Assembly: GCF_937903345.1 (NCBI RefSeq)
Contig: NZ_CALCZQ010000063.1
Coordinates: 62,001 to 126,000, forward strand
Source: an uncultured Emticicia sp.
GTDB taxonomy: Bacteria; Bacteroidota; Bacteroidia; Cytophagales; Spirosomataceae
Length of the DNA: 64,000 nt
Direction: 5' to 3'
Below the pieces are notes generated by a model. It made no database searches. It was not told where the DNA came from and saw nothing but the letters and a program-made list of their open reading frames with translations. Shown piece by piece: positions 1 through 9,600 of this stretch (position 1 is the stretch's first letter; each line of letters begins with the position of its first letter). Made by a program: the position numbers and the translations under genes.

Positions 1-922
1 GTGCGGTAAGTCTCAAATTTCGTAAACTCGGCGTGCGAAAAGCATAAGTATTATTTGCTCCAGCATCTGACTGGGCATTTTTGGTATTGTCAGGAACCGA
101 AAGTACATGAAGCTGAAAATCAGAAAACATATTGCCCGAGTGACAATTGGCACAACCAACAGTCTGAAAAGCATTCATTCCATTTATTTCTTGTGCCGTA
201 AGTGCAGTTCTTTCTCCCGCTCTATACCGGTCAACTCTCGAATTATTGGCTACTAAAGTTCGTTCAAAAGAAGCAATAGCAATTCCCATATTCGTAGCTG
301 TGATTGACTGAGCATTGCCAAAGGCACTCTGAAATAATTGTTGGTATTGCGGAATACGTTTTAAACGGGCAACTACACTATCGATTGCCACAGCCTCCGA
401 GTACGCATTTCCACGCATTTCTTCAAGTGTTTTAATTGGTTCAATAGATTGAGCTTCTAGGCTCCTCACTCTTGAGTCCCAAAACATTGGTGAGGTGGCT
501 GGATTTACAATACCATTGGCATCCATCCCATTAAATGCAGTATTGAGAATTGTTTGAGCATTGCGTTTGACAAAGGCAAAAGTGTTTGGACTCAAAAAAT
601 GTCGATTTCTACCCAATCCAACAGCATTTACTCCAATAGATAAATCAAGATTATCGGCATAGCCATTGGCGGGATGATGACAAGTTGCACAAGCAACATC
701 TCGCTTACCTGATAAAATTGGGTCCCAAAATAAAGCTTTGCCAAGAGCGATGGTTTCGGTTGAAACAGTTGCATTATCTACTTTAAGTAACGGAACTTCG
801 CTACTGCTTTGGATATCAGTATTGATGGATGATGGAATTAGTTCCTCATTTTTCTGACAAGCAACAAAAACGGAACTAAAAAAACATAAAGAAGCAAATA
901 AAATACCTGATTTTAAATTCAT
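1..922 (-). CDS. Di-haem cytochrome c peroxidase family lipoprotein (3' end outside window)
   Basis: The translated reverse strand opens with a lipoprotein signal (hydrophobic stretch ending in VACQK, lipobox Cys at residue 22). It carries two haem-c motifs: CATCH followed by HP near residue 77, and CANCH near residue 256. The last visible residues, AFRTPSLRN, match the conserved block after the second haem in the CcpA/MauG family. These enzymes reduce hydrogen peroxide, or do related oxidative chemistry, in the periplasm; here the protein would be anchored to a membrane by lipid. About 307 codons are visible and the stop lies left of the window. The start at 922 is the only one that gives a signal peptide. 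It is divergent from tmRNA. The family is certain; the substrate is not. Confidence 0.9.
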   Translation of the reverse strand, partial: MNLKSGILFASLCFFSSVFVACQKNEELIPSSINTDIQSSSEVPLLKVDNATVSTETIALGKALFWDPILSGKRDVACATCHHPANGYADNLDLSIGVNAVGLGRNRHFLSPNTFAFVKRNAQTILNTAFNGMDANGIVNPATSPMFWDSRVRSLEAQSIEPIKTLEEMRGNAYSEAVAIDSVVARLKRIPQYQQLFQSAFGNAQSITATNMGIAIASFERTLVANNSRVDRYRAGERTALTAQEINGMNAFQTVGCANCHSGNMFSDFQLHVLSVPDNTKNAQSDAGANNTYAFRTPSLRNLRLTA

Positions 923-1119
923 ACTTTGATTAGATTTAAGAGTGATTTGGTAAAAAAAATAATTAAACGTAAACTTTTATCAAATTACAAATTCAGTTTA
1001 GGGTAAGGAAAAGATATGAAAAACTGTCCAAAAGAAAACTTTTGTAGTCTTTTCCTTTTAAGACGAAATTAATTTGAAAATCTTGCGGCCTAAGTCAATT
1101 ATTTTCAAAAAAAGTTTAA

Positions 1120-1151
1120 TTGGCGTTATTGAACTAAAAAGTGTAATTTTA
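1120..1151 (+). promoter_or_regulatory. Candidate Bacteroidota-type promoter for tmRNA
   Basis: TTG at 1120-1122 and TAATTTTA at 1144-1151 are separated by 21 bases. This is close to the Bacteroidota -33/-7 pattern (TTG then TAnnTTTG); only the last base of the -7 box differs. It lies just upstream of the mature tmRNA 5' end. This is a pattern match only. Confidence 0.35.
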
Positions 1152-1168
1152 CGTCAGTAATCATTATT

Positions 1169-1542
1169 GGGGACGACCGGTTTTGACGGCGTGAGTGGTT
1201 GCGAGTAAAAGCATGTCGGGAGTTGGTAGGATTCTCCCGTTAAAAATTCTTCCAAAAAACAACTGGCAATACTTCGTATGCCATGGCTGCTTAATTTCGT
1301 AGTAAATTAACCATACGCCACATTCCGCCTCGGCCAACCTTTGCCGCTGGGGAGCTCGGAGTGCCGAACCTGCAAAGGCGATTATTGGCGGGAAACTTGT
1401 TGGTAATTAGTATTTAGGTTTCTAAGGAATAGATTTGGTATGTCGGACACCGACCTATTTTCGAATAAATAAGACCGAATAAACATGTAGAAGGCTCGAC
1501 AATTGCCAAGTTCGGACCAGGGTTCGAGTCCCTGCGTCTCCA
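1169..1542 (+). ncRNA. ssrA: tmRNA (ssrA), tag peptide GNTSYAMAA
   Basis: This is transfer-messenger RNA, which rescues stalled ribosomes and tags the unfinished protein for degradation. The 5' end GGGGACG (1169-1175) pairs with CGTCTCC (1535-1541), with one G-U pair, to form the tRNA-like acceptor stem. The T arm GGTTCGAGTCC is at 1521-1531 and the discriminator A at 1542. The next bases are CTA, so CCA is not encoded. The tag frame reads GNTSYAMAA from GGC at 1265 to the stop TAA at 1292-1294; YAMAA endings are typical of Cytophaga-like tmRNAs. At about 374 nt it has a normal one-piece size. Confidence 0.96.
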
Positions 1543-1547
1543 CTACC

Positions 1548-1588
1548 TAAAAATACAACTATTTGATTATCAGGTAGTTGTATTTTTA
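1548..1588 (+). terminator. Rho-independent terminator after tmRNA
   Basis: A 13-bp perfect inverted repeat (1548-1560 with 1576-1588) ends in a T-rich run. It lies six bases beyond the tmRNA 3' end. Confidence 0.8.
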
Positions 1589-1897
1589 TTTTAAGCCAAT
1601 TTTGAGTCTTTGGATAGTTTGAAAAATTCAGGCCTTTTTTCTTCTGACCTATTGCTTGGATTGGGATAATATCTTCACTTTACTTAATGATCTGAAACCT
1701 TCATAATCAAATTGCGGCGATTGCCATAAAGTAAGGAGGGCTCGAAATAAAGTAATGAGGGCTCGTAATCAAATAACAATGCACGAACCATCTTTTAGAT
1801 TGGGTTTAATTTTTACCGTTTAATAAATCTATCTTGTGTTTTTCAATATTCTTTGTTAAAATTGTATTTTAGCATTAAGTTTTTTTTCTACCACCAA
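1589..1897. other. Gap between tmRNA terminator and WYL gene
   Basis: About 310 bases with no convincing gene. The only clear structure is the 19-bp direct repeat at 1726-1765, listed separately. No copy of the tmRNA 3' end and no integrase fragment was seen. Confidence 0.6.
1726..1765. repeat. Tandem 19-bp direct repeat upstream of the WYL gene
   Basis: ATAAAGTAAGGAGGGCTCG (1726-1744) is repeated at 1747-1765 with one mismatch. The 21-bp period is two helical turns. It lies about 130 bp upstream of the WYL regulator start, so it could be a paired protein-binding site. Function is inferred from position only. Confidence 0.6.
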
Positions 1898-2908
1898 ATG
1901 CCAACCAATAAACATGCTACTATACGTTACCACGCACTTGACCAATGCTTTGCCAATTTTGGTCGCAAGTATTTCATTGATGATTTGATAGAAGCTTGTA
2001 ATAATGCTCTTTATGAATTTAATGGTCTTTCTGATGGAATCAAACGCCGACAGATATTTGATGACATAAGGTTTATGGAAAGTGAACAAGGCTGGACAAT
2101 CCCGCTGGAAAGGCATTCCGAAGGAAAACGTGTTTACTATCGCTATTTCGATAAAAACTATTCTATAAAAAAACAAGCTATTAATGAATCAGAAGCGAAT
2201 CAACTGAAAGAAACCTTATCCATTCTTCATCGATTTAAGGGTATGCCACATTTTGAATGGATTGATGAAATATTGGTTCGCTTAGCATCTTCTTTTAATC
2301 TCAATAAAACGACAAACCCATCTATTGTTGGCTTTGAACAAAACCAAAACTTGAAAGGCCTTGATTTTTTTGGAGCATTATTCAATGCTATTTTATATAA
2401 AAAATCCTTGACTATTGATTACCAGAGTTTCAATAAAGCTGAGCCTGTATTGATGGAAATACACCCTTATTATTTAAAACAATATAATAATCGTTGGTTT
2501 CTGATAGGGCTAAACCCTCAATACCAAAAACTTTCAAATATTGCCCTTGACAGAATTTTGCATTTTGTGGAGAGTAACACGCCATATATTTCCAATGAAA
2601 ACATTGATTTTGAAGCATACTTTGAAGATGCCATTGGGGTAAGTGTTGACGGACGTGAAATTGAAAGAGTTATCTTAAAAATTGCCAGACAAACATGGCC
2701 ATATATAGAAACAAAGCCTATTCATGGCTCGCAAAAGGTTTTAGAGCGAAATGAAAACGAGGTAATGATTGAGCTCCATCTTAAAATAAACTTTGAACTC
2801 GAAACCCTCCTACTCTCTCGTGGGGAAGCAATAGAAGTGATAAGCCCCGAATATTTGAGAAATCGAATAAAAGAACGAGTAAATGCTTTACAGTCAAAAT
2901 ATTTATAA
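1898..2908 (+). CDS. WYL-domain transcriptional regulator next to the type I R-M genes
   Basis: A 336-residue protein with an N-terminal winged-helix region (about residues 1-85), a WYL domain in the middle (about 145-225, with the RWFLIGL core) and a C-terminal WCX-type extension. WYL regulators sense a ligand, probably nucleic acid, and often control defence genes such as BREX, CBASS and R-M systems. The start at 1898 (MPTNKHATIRY) is preferred over a start 45 bases upstream because homologous regulators begin near this motif and the extra residues are low-complexity. It lies 75 bp upstream of hsdM on the same strand, so it probably regulates the restriction genes. Whether it represses or activates cannot be told. 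Confidence 0.85.
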   Translation: MPTNKHATIRYHALDQCFANFGRKYFIDDLIEACNNALYEFNGLSDGIKRRQIFDDIRFMESEQGWTIPLERHSEGKRVYYRYFDKNYSIKKQAINESEANQLKETLSILHRFKGMPHFEWIDEILVRLASSFNLNKTTNPSIVGFEQNQNLKGLDFFGALFNAILYKKSLTIDYQSFNKAEPVLMEIHPYYLKQYNNRWFLIGLNPQYQKLSNIALDRILHFVESNTPYISNENIDFEAYFEDAIGVSVDGREIERVILKIARQTWPYIETKPIHGSQKVLERNENEVMIELHLKINFELETLLLSRGEAIEVISPEYLRNRIKERVNALQSKYL

Positions 2909-2912
2909 TCTA

Positions 2913-2930
2913 TGCAGATATACTGCACAG
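2913..2930. promoter_or_regulatory. Palindrome between the WYL gene and hsdM (candidate operator)
   Basis: TGCAG-ATATA-CTGCA at 2913-2927, followed by CAG, lies in the 75-bp gap between the WYL gene and hsdM. It shares the pattern TGCAGATANNCTGCACA with the palindrome after hsdR (10001-10027). The repeated pattern at both ends of the operon suggests a binding site, but this is inference. Confidence 0.4.
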
Positions 2931-2983
2931 ATACCTTTTACCTTTATATTATCAATACCAAAAAACTTTCAAAAAATTAACTC

Positions 2984-4447
2984 ATGATTACTGGAGAATT
3001 AAAATCACAAATTGATAAAGTTTGGGAAGCGTTTTGGACGGGTGGATTGTCGAACCCGCTTACGGTTATTGAACAAATGACATATTTGCTTTTTATGCGT
3101 AGGCTCGACGAGATTCAGACCCAAAAAGAACAAAAAGCCAATTTGCTCAGCATTACCATCGAAGAACCTATCTATACCGAAGACGAATACGAACTACGCT
3201 GGAGTAGATTTAAAAATATCGACCCCGAAGAAATGCACAAACTTTTTACGAAAGAAAAGGGCGTTTTTGATTTCCTTCGCAATGTTGGTAGCCGTAGTGC
3301 CGCCTTTAGTAAATTTATGAAAGGAGCAACTTTCATGATTCCCACGCCTCGCCTTTTGGCTCAGGTGGTAGAAATGCTCTCGAATATCGACATGAGCGAC
3401 CGTGACACGAAGGGAGACGTGTATGAATATTTGCTCAGTAAAATCGCTTCGGCTGGGCAAAACGGACAGTTTCGCACGCCTCGACATATCATTAAGTTGA
3501 TGGTTGACATGACCCAGCCAACGCTTGAAGACATTATCTGCGACCCAAGTTGTGGCACGGCGGGCTTTTTGACCGTTGCGGGCGAGTATATCCGTGAGCA
3601 TTTTGAAACCGAACTTTATTCCGATGCCGCCAAAGAGCATTTTCAAAACCAAATGTTTATGGGCATGGAATTTGACCCGACCATGATTCGAATCGGGGGC
3701 ATGAACTTGATTTTGCACGGTATTGAAAATCCGCAACTTTTTGATGTGGACTCGCTCAGCGAAGCCAATACTGGCTTTACTGCAAAAGCATCGCTCATCT
3801 TGGCCAATCCTCCGTTTAAGGGTAGCCTCGACCGTGAGGCCGTTGATGGCAAGATTTTGAGCGTTGTAGATAGCAAAAAAACCGAATTATTGTTTTTGGC
3901 ACTGATTCTGAAAGGCCTAAAACTGGGCGGACGTGCAGCAGTGATTGTGCCTGATGGTGTGCTTTTTGGTAGTAGCAACGCCCACCAACAAATACGCAAG
4001 GAAATTATTGACCGCCAAAAATTACAGGCAATTATATCGATGCCGAGTGGCGTTTTTAAACCCTACGCTGGGGTAAGCACCGCTATTTTGGTCTTTACAA
4101 AAACCGATAGCGGCGGCACCGATAATGTGTGGTTTTATGATATGCAAGCCGATGGCCTTAGCCTTGACGACAAACGCCAGCCCATTGAGGCCAACAATAT
4201 AGTCGATATTGTGGCACGCTACCACAACCTTGCTGCCGAAAGCACCCGCAGCCGCACCGACCAGAGTTTTATGGTGCCAGTGGCCGAAATACATGAAAAC
4301 AAGTATGACCTGAGCATAAACCGCTACAAAGAGGTAGTTTATGAGCAGAAAACCTACGACCGCCCCGATGCCATCATTGCTCAAATTGAGAGCCTTGACC
4401 AAGAACGTGCCGAATTATTGAACCAACTTAAATCTTTATTAGCATGA
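2984..4447 (+). CDS. hsdM: Type I restriction-modification DNA methyltransferase subunit
   Basis: HsdM, 487 residues, transfers a methyl group from SAM to adenine N6 and forms the modification core with HsdS. The N-terminal helical HsdM_N domain covers about residues 6-140. The N6-methyltransferase fold follows, with the SAM-binding motif DPSCGTAGFL near residue 186 and the catalytic NPPF motif near residue 275. Length is normal for the family. The stop overlaps the hsdS start (ATGA), so the two are translationally coupled. Base composition is clearly richer in G+C than hsdS or the chromosomal neighbours. Confidence 0.97.
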   Translation: MITGELKSQIDKVWEAFWTGGLSNPLTVIEQMTYLLFMRRLDEIQTQKEQKANLLSITIEEPIYTEDEYELRWSRFKNIDPEEMHKLFTKEKGVFDFLRNVGSRSAAFSKFMKGATFMIPTPRLLAQVVEMLSNIDMSDRDTKGDVYEYLLSKIASAGQNGQFRTPRHIIKLMVDMTQPTLEDIICDPSCGTAGFLTVAGEYIREHFETELYSDAAKEHFQNQMFMGMEFDPTMIRIGGMNLILHGIENPQLFDVDSLSEANTGFTAKASLILANPPFKGSLDREAVDGKILSVVDSKKTELLFLALILKGLKLGGRAAVIVPDGVLFGSSNAHQQIRKEIIDRQKLQAIISMPSGVFKPYAGVSTAILVFTKTDSGGTDNVWFYDMQADGLSLDDKRQPIEANNIVDIVARYHNLAAESTRSRTDQSFMVPVAEIHENKYDLSINRYKEVVYEQKTYDRPDAIIAQIESLDQERAELLNQLKSLLA

Positions 4448-5640
4448 TTTGGGAGAAAGTAAAGATTAAAACAATTTCAAAACAAATACGTGGTGTTTCC
4501 TATTCACCAAAAGATGTTAATGATAATCCAAGGGAAAATTATTCTATGCTATTAAGAGCAAATAATGTTACAGATGATGGAATTAAATTATCAGATAAAG
4601 TTTATGTAAGTAATGAATGTATTTCAGATACTCAAAAACTACAAATAGGAGATATTCTTATTGTTGCTAGTAGTGGAAGTAAGAAAATTGTAGGACGGGC
4701 TGCAATGGTAGAAGATGAGTTAGACGCTTCATTTGGGGCTTTTTGCAAAGTAATAAGACCAAATGATAAAATTAATCATGGTTTCTTAAGCTATTATTTT
4801 AGAACATTAGAATATAGAAATACAATATCAGATTTGTCAGCAGGAGCCAATATAAATAATTTAAGAAATGAAGATTTAGATAACTTAGAAATCCCCCTCC
4901 CACCGCTACCGATACAAAAGCGGATTGCTGAGATATTGGATACCGCCGATGCCCTTCGCCGAAAAGATGAAGCCCTACTCAAAAAATACGATGAGTTGGC
5001 TCAAGCTATTTTTATTGATATGTTCGGCGACCCAGTTAAAAATGAAAAAGGTTGGGAGGTGAAGAAGTTGGGGGAAGTATGTGACAAGATAACAGATGGA
5101 ACACATGATACTCCTGAGCGTCTAACTAAAGGAGTAAAATTTATTACGGGTAAACATATAAGACCTTTTACCATTGACTATGATAATTCTGATTATGTAA
5201 CAGAAGATGTACATAATGAAATATATAAACGATGTAATCCTGAAATTGGAGACATTTTGTATACAAACATTGGAGTCAATTATGCAACCGCTGCAATGAA
5301 CACTGTTAATTATCAATTTAGTATGAAAAATGTAGCATTATTAAAATACAATAGAGCAAAACTCAGTGGGCGATACTTAGAACATCAATTGAATAATGAA
5401 TTTTTCAAAGCTAAGCTAAAAACTTTAACAGGTATTGGAGGAGCTCAGCAGTTTTTAAGTCTTGCTCAAATTAAATCAATATCAATATTAATCCCGAACA
5501 AAAAACTACAATTAGAGTTTGAGAATTTAATTGATAAGGTATATAAAATCATTGAAAAGCAAAGGTTAAATACTGATTATTCAACAAACCTTTTCAATTC
5601 CCTACTACAAAAAGCCTTTAATGGAGAGCTAATTGTCTGA
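4444..5640 (+). CDS. hsdS: Type I restriction specificity subunit
   Basis: HsdS, 398 residues, has two target-recognition domains (about 1-150 and 200-345), each followed by a conserved helical spacer. The first spacer reads PLPPLPIQKRIAEILD and the C-terminal one ends in KAFNGEL. It sets the two halves of the DNA target. The start overlaps the hsdM stop. The two recognition domains are strongly A+T-rich while the central spacer (about 4890-5070) is much richer in G+C, which fits exchange of recognition domains by recombination. The last Val codon and the TGA stop lie in GTCTGA, which is also the first word of the hairpin repeat array that follows. Confidence 0.95.
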   Translation: MIWEKVKIKTISKQIRGVSYSPKDVNDNPRENYSMLLRANNVTDDGIKLSDKVYVSNECISDTQKLQIGDILIVASSGSKKIVGRAAMVEDELDASFGAFCKVIRPNDKINHGFLSYYFRTLEYRNTISDLSAGANINNLRNEDLDNLEIPLPPLPIQKRIAEILDTADALRRKDEALLKKYDELAQAIFIDMFGDPVKNEKGWEVKKLGEVCDKITDGTHDTPERLTKGVKFITGKHIRPFTIDYDNSDYVTEDVHNEIYKRCNPEIGDILYTNIGVNYATAAMNTVNYQFSMKNVALLKYNRAKLSGRYLEHQLNNEFFKAKLKTLTGIGGAQQFLSLAQIKSISILIPNKKLQLEFENLIDKVYKIIEKQRLNTDYSTNLFNSLLQKAFNGELIV

Positions 5641-6194
5641 ATGGGGATTTGCAGGCTTAATGGATTAACAGGATTTTTGGTAAGAAAATAATCCTGAAAA
5701 TTTTAAATGTCTGAATCAGGATTTACAGGATTAGGGGATTTACAGGATTATTTGGTTAGAAAGTAATCCTGTTAATCCTAAAATCCTGTTAATCAAGATT
5801 CAGACAATTTTTACAGGATTATTTGGTTAGAAATCCTGTTAATCCTAAAATCCTGTTAATCAAGATGCTGACAATATTAACAGGATTATCGGTTAAAAAT
5901 CCCGAAAATCCTAAATGTCTGAATCAGGATTTGCTGGATTAAAGGATTTACAGGATTGTTTGATTAGAAATCCTGTTAATCCTAAAATCCTGAAAATCAA
6001 GATTCTGACAATTTTTACAGGATTATTTGATTAGAAATCCTAAAATCCTAAATGTCTGAATCAGGATTTACAGGATTATTTGATTTTAAAGTAATCCTGT
6101 AAATCCTAAAATCCTGTTAATCAAGATTCTGACAATTTTTACAGGATTGTTTGGTTAGAAATCCCTAAAATCCTAAAAATTAAGATTCTGACAA
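5634..6194. repeat. Array of long imperfect hairpin repeats between hsdS and the GxxExxY gene
   Basis: The 575-bp gap between hsdS and the next gene is almost entirely repeats. Each full unit opens with GTCTGAATCAGGATTTACAG, passes a turn like TTTGGTTAGAAA, and closes with the reverse complement, ending CAAGATTCWGACA. Long units lie at 5708-5806, 5916-6010 and 6053-6134. A decayed opening unit lies at 5635-5707 and extra closing arms end near 5873 and 6193. Inside the arms the word ATCCTGTTAATCC and its complement recur, so a transcript could fold in many ways. The units are not evenly spaced and have no unique spacers, so this is not a CRISPR array. Confidence 0.9.
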
Positions 6195-6216
6195 TATTAA
6201 CAAAAGAAAAATTAAT

Positions 6217-6597
6217 ATGACAATTGACGAAATAACTTACAAAATAAACGGCTGTGCAATGAAAGTTCACAATACGTTGGGGAATGGTTTTCAAGAAGTT
6301 ATATATCAAAGATGTTTGGCTATAGAGCTTCAGCGAGCAGGTTTAGGTTTTGTTAGAGAAGAAGAACAAGATATTTTTTATGATGGAATACAGGTAGGTA
6401 CGCGAAGGGCAGATTTTATAGTAAACAATCAAATAGTGGTAGAACTAAAAGCTGTAATTGATTTAGAGCCAGTGCATTTAGCACAAGCAAAAAACTATTT
6501 GGTTGCATATAACAAACCAATTGGTCTTTTAATTAATTTTGGAAGTACTAGCTTACAATTAAAAAAAGTATTTCATCCAAAAATGAAAAATCAGTGA
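6217..6597 (+). CDS. GxxExxY family protein (PD-(D/E)XK nuclease superfamily)
   Basis: A 126-residue protein with the family signature GFQEVIY (G24, E27, Y30) and a PD-(D/E)XK-type core: D66 in RADFIV, then E76 and K78 in VVELKA. The family (PDDEXK_3) is widespread in Bacteroidota, and its biological role is not established to my knowledge. The nuclease-like residues are intact, so catalytic activity is plausible. It sits between hsdS and hsdR on the same strand, 42 bp before hsdR, and directly after the hairpin array. It is not a normal type I subunit. Its A+T-rich composition differs from hsdM and hsdR, which suggests separate arrival. Confidence 0.88.
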   Translation: MTIDEITYKINGCAMKVHNTLGNGFQEVIYQRCLAIELQRAGLGFVREEEQDIFYDGIQVGTRRADFIVNNQIVVELKAVIDLEPVHLAQAKNYLVAYNKPIGLLINFGSTSLQLKKVFHPKMKNQ

Positions 6598-6638
6598 AAC
6601 AAGAACACAGGTTCTATTAAGCAACGAAACCAACTTAA

Positions 6639-9600
6639 ATGAGCAATTTTTCGTTTATATCTGGCCCTTGGTCTGGTTTGGCCGCTGTTCCTCAAGAAGC
6701 AGAGCAGCATGTGTATCATGCACCGCTCTACTGTGCCATGCTCTGCCGCAAGAGTTTGGAGGAGTGGGTGCGTTGGCTCTATGAGCATGATCCCGAGTTA
6801 GTATTACCGCATGATACCGGACTCAGCTCACTTATGCACGATACAGGCTTCAAACAACTCATAGCACCCAATCAGTTTAAGCTTCTCAACCTGATTAGGA
6901 AGCAAGGCAATGATGCCGTACATACCAATATTAAACTAAAACCCGAAGATGCACTGCACGGTCTTAAACTGTTACATGGCTTTTTGGGGTGGGTAGTGCA
7001 GGTATATAACGAAACTCGCCTAAGTATCAAACCCTTTGATGAAACGCTCGTACCGAAGGAACTCGGCAAAGACAAATCAAAAGAAGAGCTGAAGCAGCTG
7101 GAGCAAGTCTATCAAGCCCAGCAAAGCAAACTCCAGCAACTCGAAGCCGAACTGGAGCGAATCAAGGCCATCAAAGACCAAAATATTAGCACTGTCATAC
7201 CAGCCTCCGACCCCGACGAAGCCTTTACTCGCCAGCGGTATATTGATTTACTGCTGAGTGAAGCAGGCTGGAATACGTCGGCTAACAATGTTCGAGAGTT
7301 TGCAGTAAATAATTGTATGCCCCAAGCTGATGGCAGTTTAGGCAATGGTTTTGCAGACTACGTTTTGTGGGGCGACGATGGCAAACCATTGGCCGTAATA
7401 GAAGCCAAACGCACCAGAAGAGACCCACGAGTAGGCCAACATCAAGCCAAATGCTACGCCGATGGGCTACAACAAACCTACGGTCAAAGGCCTGTGATTT
7501 TTTATTCAAATGGCTACCAAACTTGGCTTTGGGACGACCTCAACTATGCCCCAAGAGAAGTCTATGGTTTTTATACCAAAGATGAGCTACAAGTACTCGT
7601 GCAGCGTAGAAAATCAAGGAAAAGTCTAGGTACACAGACCATCAATGCCGCCATTACCGACCGTTATTATCAGCAAGAGGCCATCAGAAAAGTGGCCGAA
7701 GCTTTAGAAAAAAACCAGCGTGAAGCCTTGCTCGTAATGGCCACAGGCACTGGAAAAACAAGGGTTTCGGCCTCAATCATTGATTTTTTGAGCAAAGCCA
7801 ATTGGATAAAACGAGTGCTGTTTTTGGCCGATAGAAACGCCTTGGTGAATCAAGCAAAGGTAAATTTGAATGATTATTTGCCTAATCTGCCATCCGTTGA
7901 CCTCACCAAAGAAAAAGAAGACGAAAGCAGCCGAATTGTGTTTTCGACCTACCAAACAATGATAAACATGATTGATGGCGAAGCAGATGGCGATAATCGG
8001 ATGTATGGCGTAGGACATTTTGATTTAATCGTTTTCGATGAAATCCATCGATCGGTTTATAATCGTTATAGACATATTTTCAAGTATTTTGATGGAATCC
8101 GCATTGGACTAACAGCCACACCACGCTCGCAAGGTGATAAAGATACTTATGGCTTATTTGATATGGAACCTAATAATCCAACGTATGCCTATGAACTTGA
8201 GCAAGCCGTAAACGACCGGTTTTTAGTGCCACCAAAAGCAATTTCTGTACCGGTAAAGTTTCAGCGAAAAGGTATCAAATATGCAGAACTCAGCGATGCA
8301 GAAAAACTGATTTATGAAGAACAGTTTAGCAATCCACTCACGGGTGAGTTTCCTGAAGAAATAGATGCCGCCGCTCTTAACAAATGGCTTTTCAATACCG
8401 ATACCGTTGATAAAGTTATCGGGCATTTGATGCAAAACGGCATCAAAGTAGAAGGTGGCGACAAGCTCGCCAAGAGCATTATTTTTGCTCGCTCGCACAT
8501 GCATGCCAAGTTCATCGAGGAACGTTTCAATAAACAATATCCAGCATACAAAGGGGAATTTCTAAAAGTAATTGATTATCAGGAAGAGTATAGATACGAC
8601 CTCCTGAATAAATTTAAAGACAAAGCCAAAATGCCACAAATTGCCGTATCGGTTGATATGCTCGATACAGGAATTGACGTGCCAGAAGTTTGTAATTTGG
8701 TGTTTTTTAAGCCAATTCGAAGTAGAACCAAATATTGGCAAATGATTGGACGAGGCACTCGTCTGTGCAAAGATTTGTTTGGTATTGAAGCTGATAAAAA
8801 AGAGTTTGTGATATTTGATTTCTGCGAAAATATTGAGTTTTTTAATGATAACCCAAAAGGTTTTGAAACCGAAACGGGCAAATCGCTGAGTCAGCGATTG
8901 TTTGAATTGCGTTTGAAGCTTTCGATAGTATTGGCAGCCCAAGAAGACACGGAACTAAAAGCGTACGCCCAAGAATTGCTTGAATATTTAATAAAGCAAA
9001 CCCAAACACTCAATATGCAGAGTTTTTTGGTGCGTCAACACTGGGAAATCGTGGAAAAATACCAAGATACAAACCAATGGAATGCCCTAACAGATTTGGA
9101 TATCAAAGCTATTTTCGATCATATAGCTCCACTCATTACCGAAACCGACCAAGACGAACAAGCTAAACGCTTTGATGCCCTCATGCTCGACCTTCAACTC
9201 AGCGTTTTGAAAGGCGAAAAACGCCAAATGAGCCTTATTCAAAACTTGGTAATAATGGCACGAAAACTTAGCAAAAAGCTAGGAATTCCAGCAATAGCAC
9301 AACGAAAAGAGCTTATAAGTGAGATTCAAGAAAAAGCTTTTTGGGAGCGTATAACAATTCCGAATATTGAGAAAATTAGACTTGAATTACGTGAATTGAT
9401 AAAGTTTTTAGAGCCTGAAAAAACTTCTATCTATTACACCTCGTATGAAGATGAATTGATACAATCAGAGGTAAAAGAACATCCATTGGTCTATAATTTC
9501 AATGATTTAGAAACCTACAAGCGGAAAGTAGAGCAATATCTGAAAGCACAAAGTAATAATCTGACGATTCATAAACTTCGAAATAATATACCAATTACTA

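Noticed and set aside
1500..1545. Search for an attachment-site duplicate of the tmRNA 3' end
   Set aside because: No second copy of the T-arm sequence was seen near the end of the R-M block, so no att pair can be claimed.
3194..3736. 180-codon minus-strand open frame inside hsdM
   Set aside because: It is the antisense of a clearly coding gene with higher G+C; no family features.
5641..6190. Possible CRISPR array
   Set aside because: Units are long palindromes of uneven length with no unique spacers of constant size and no cas genes.
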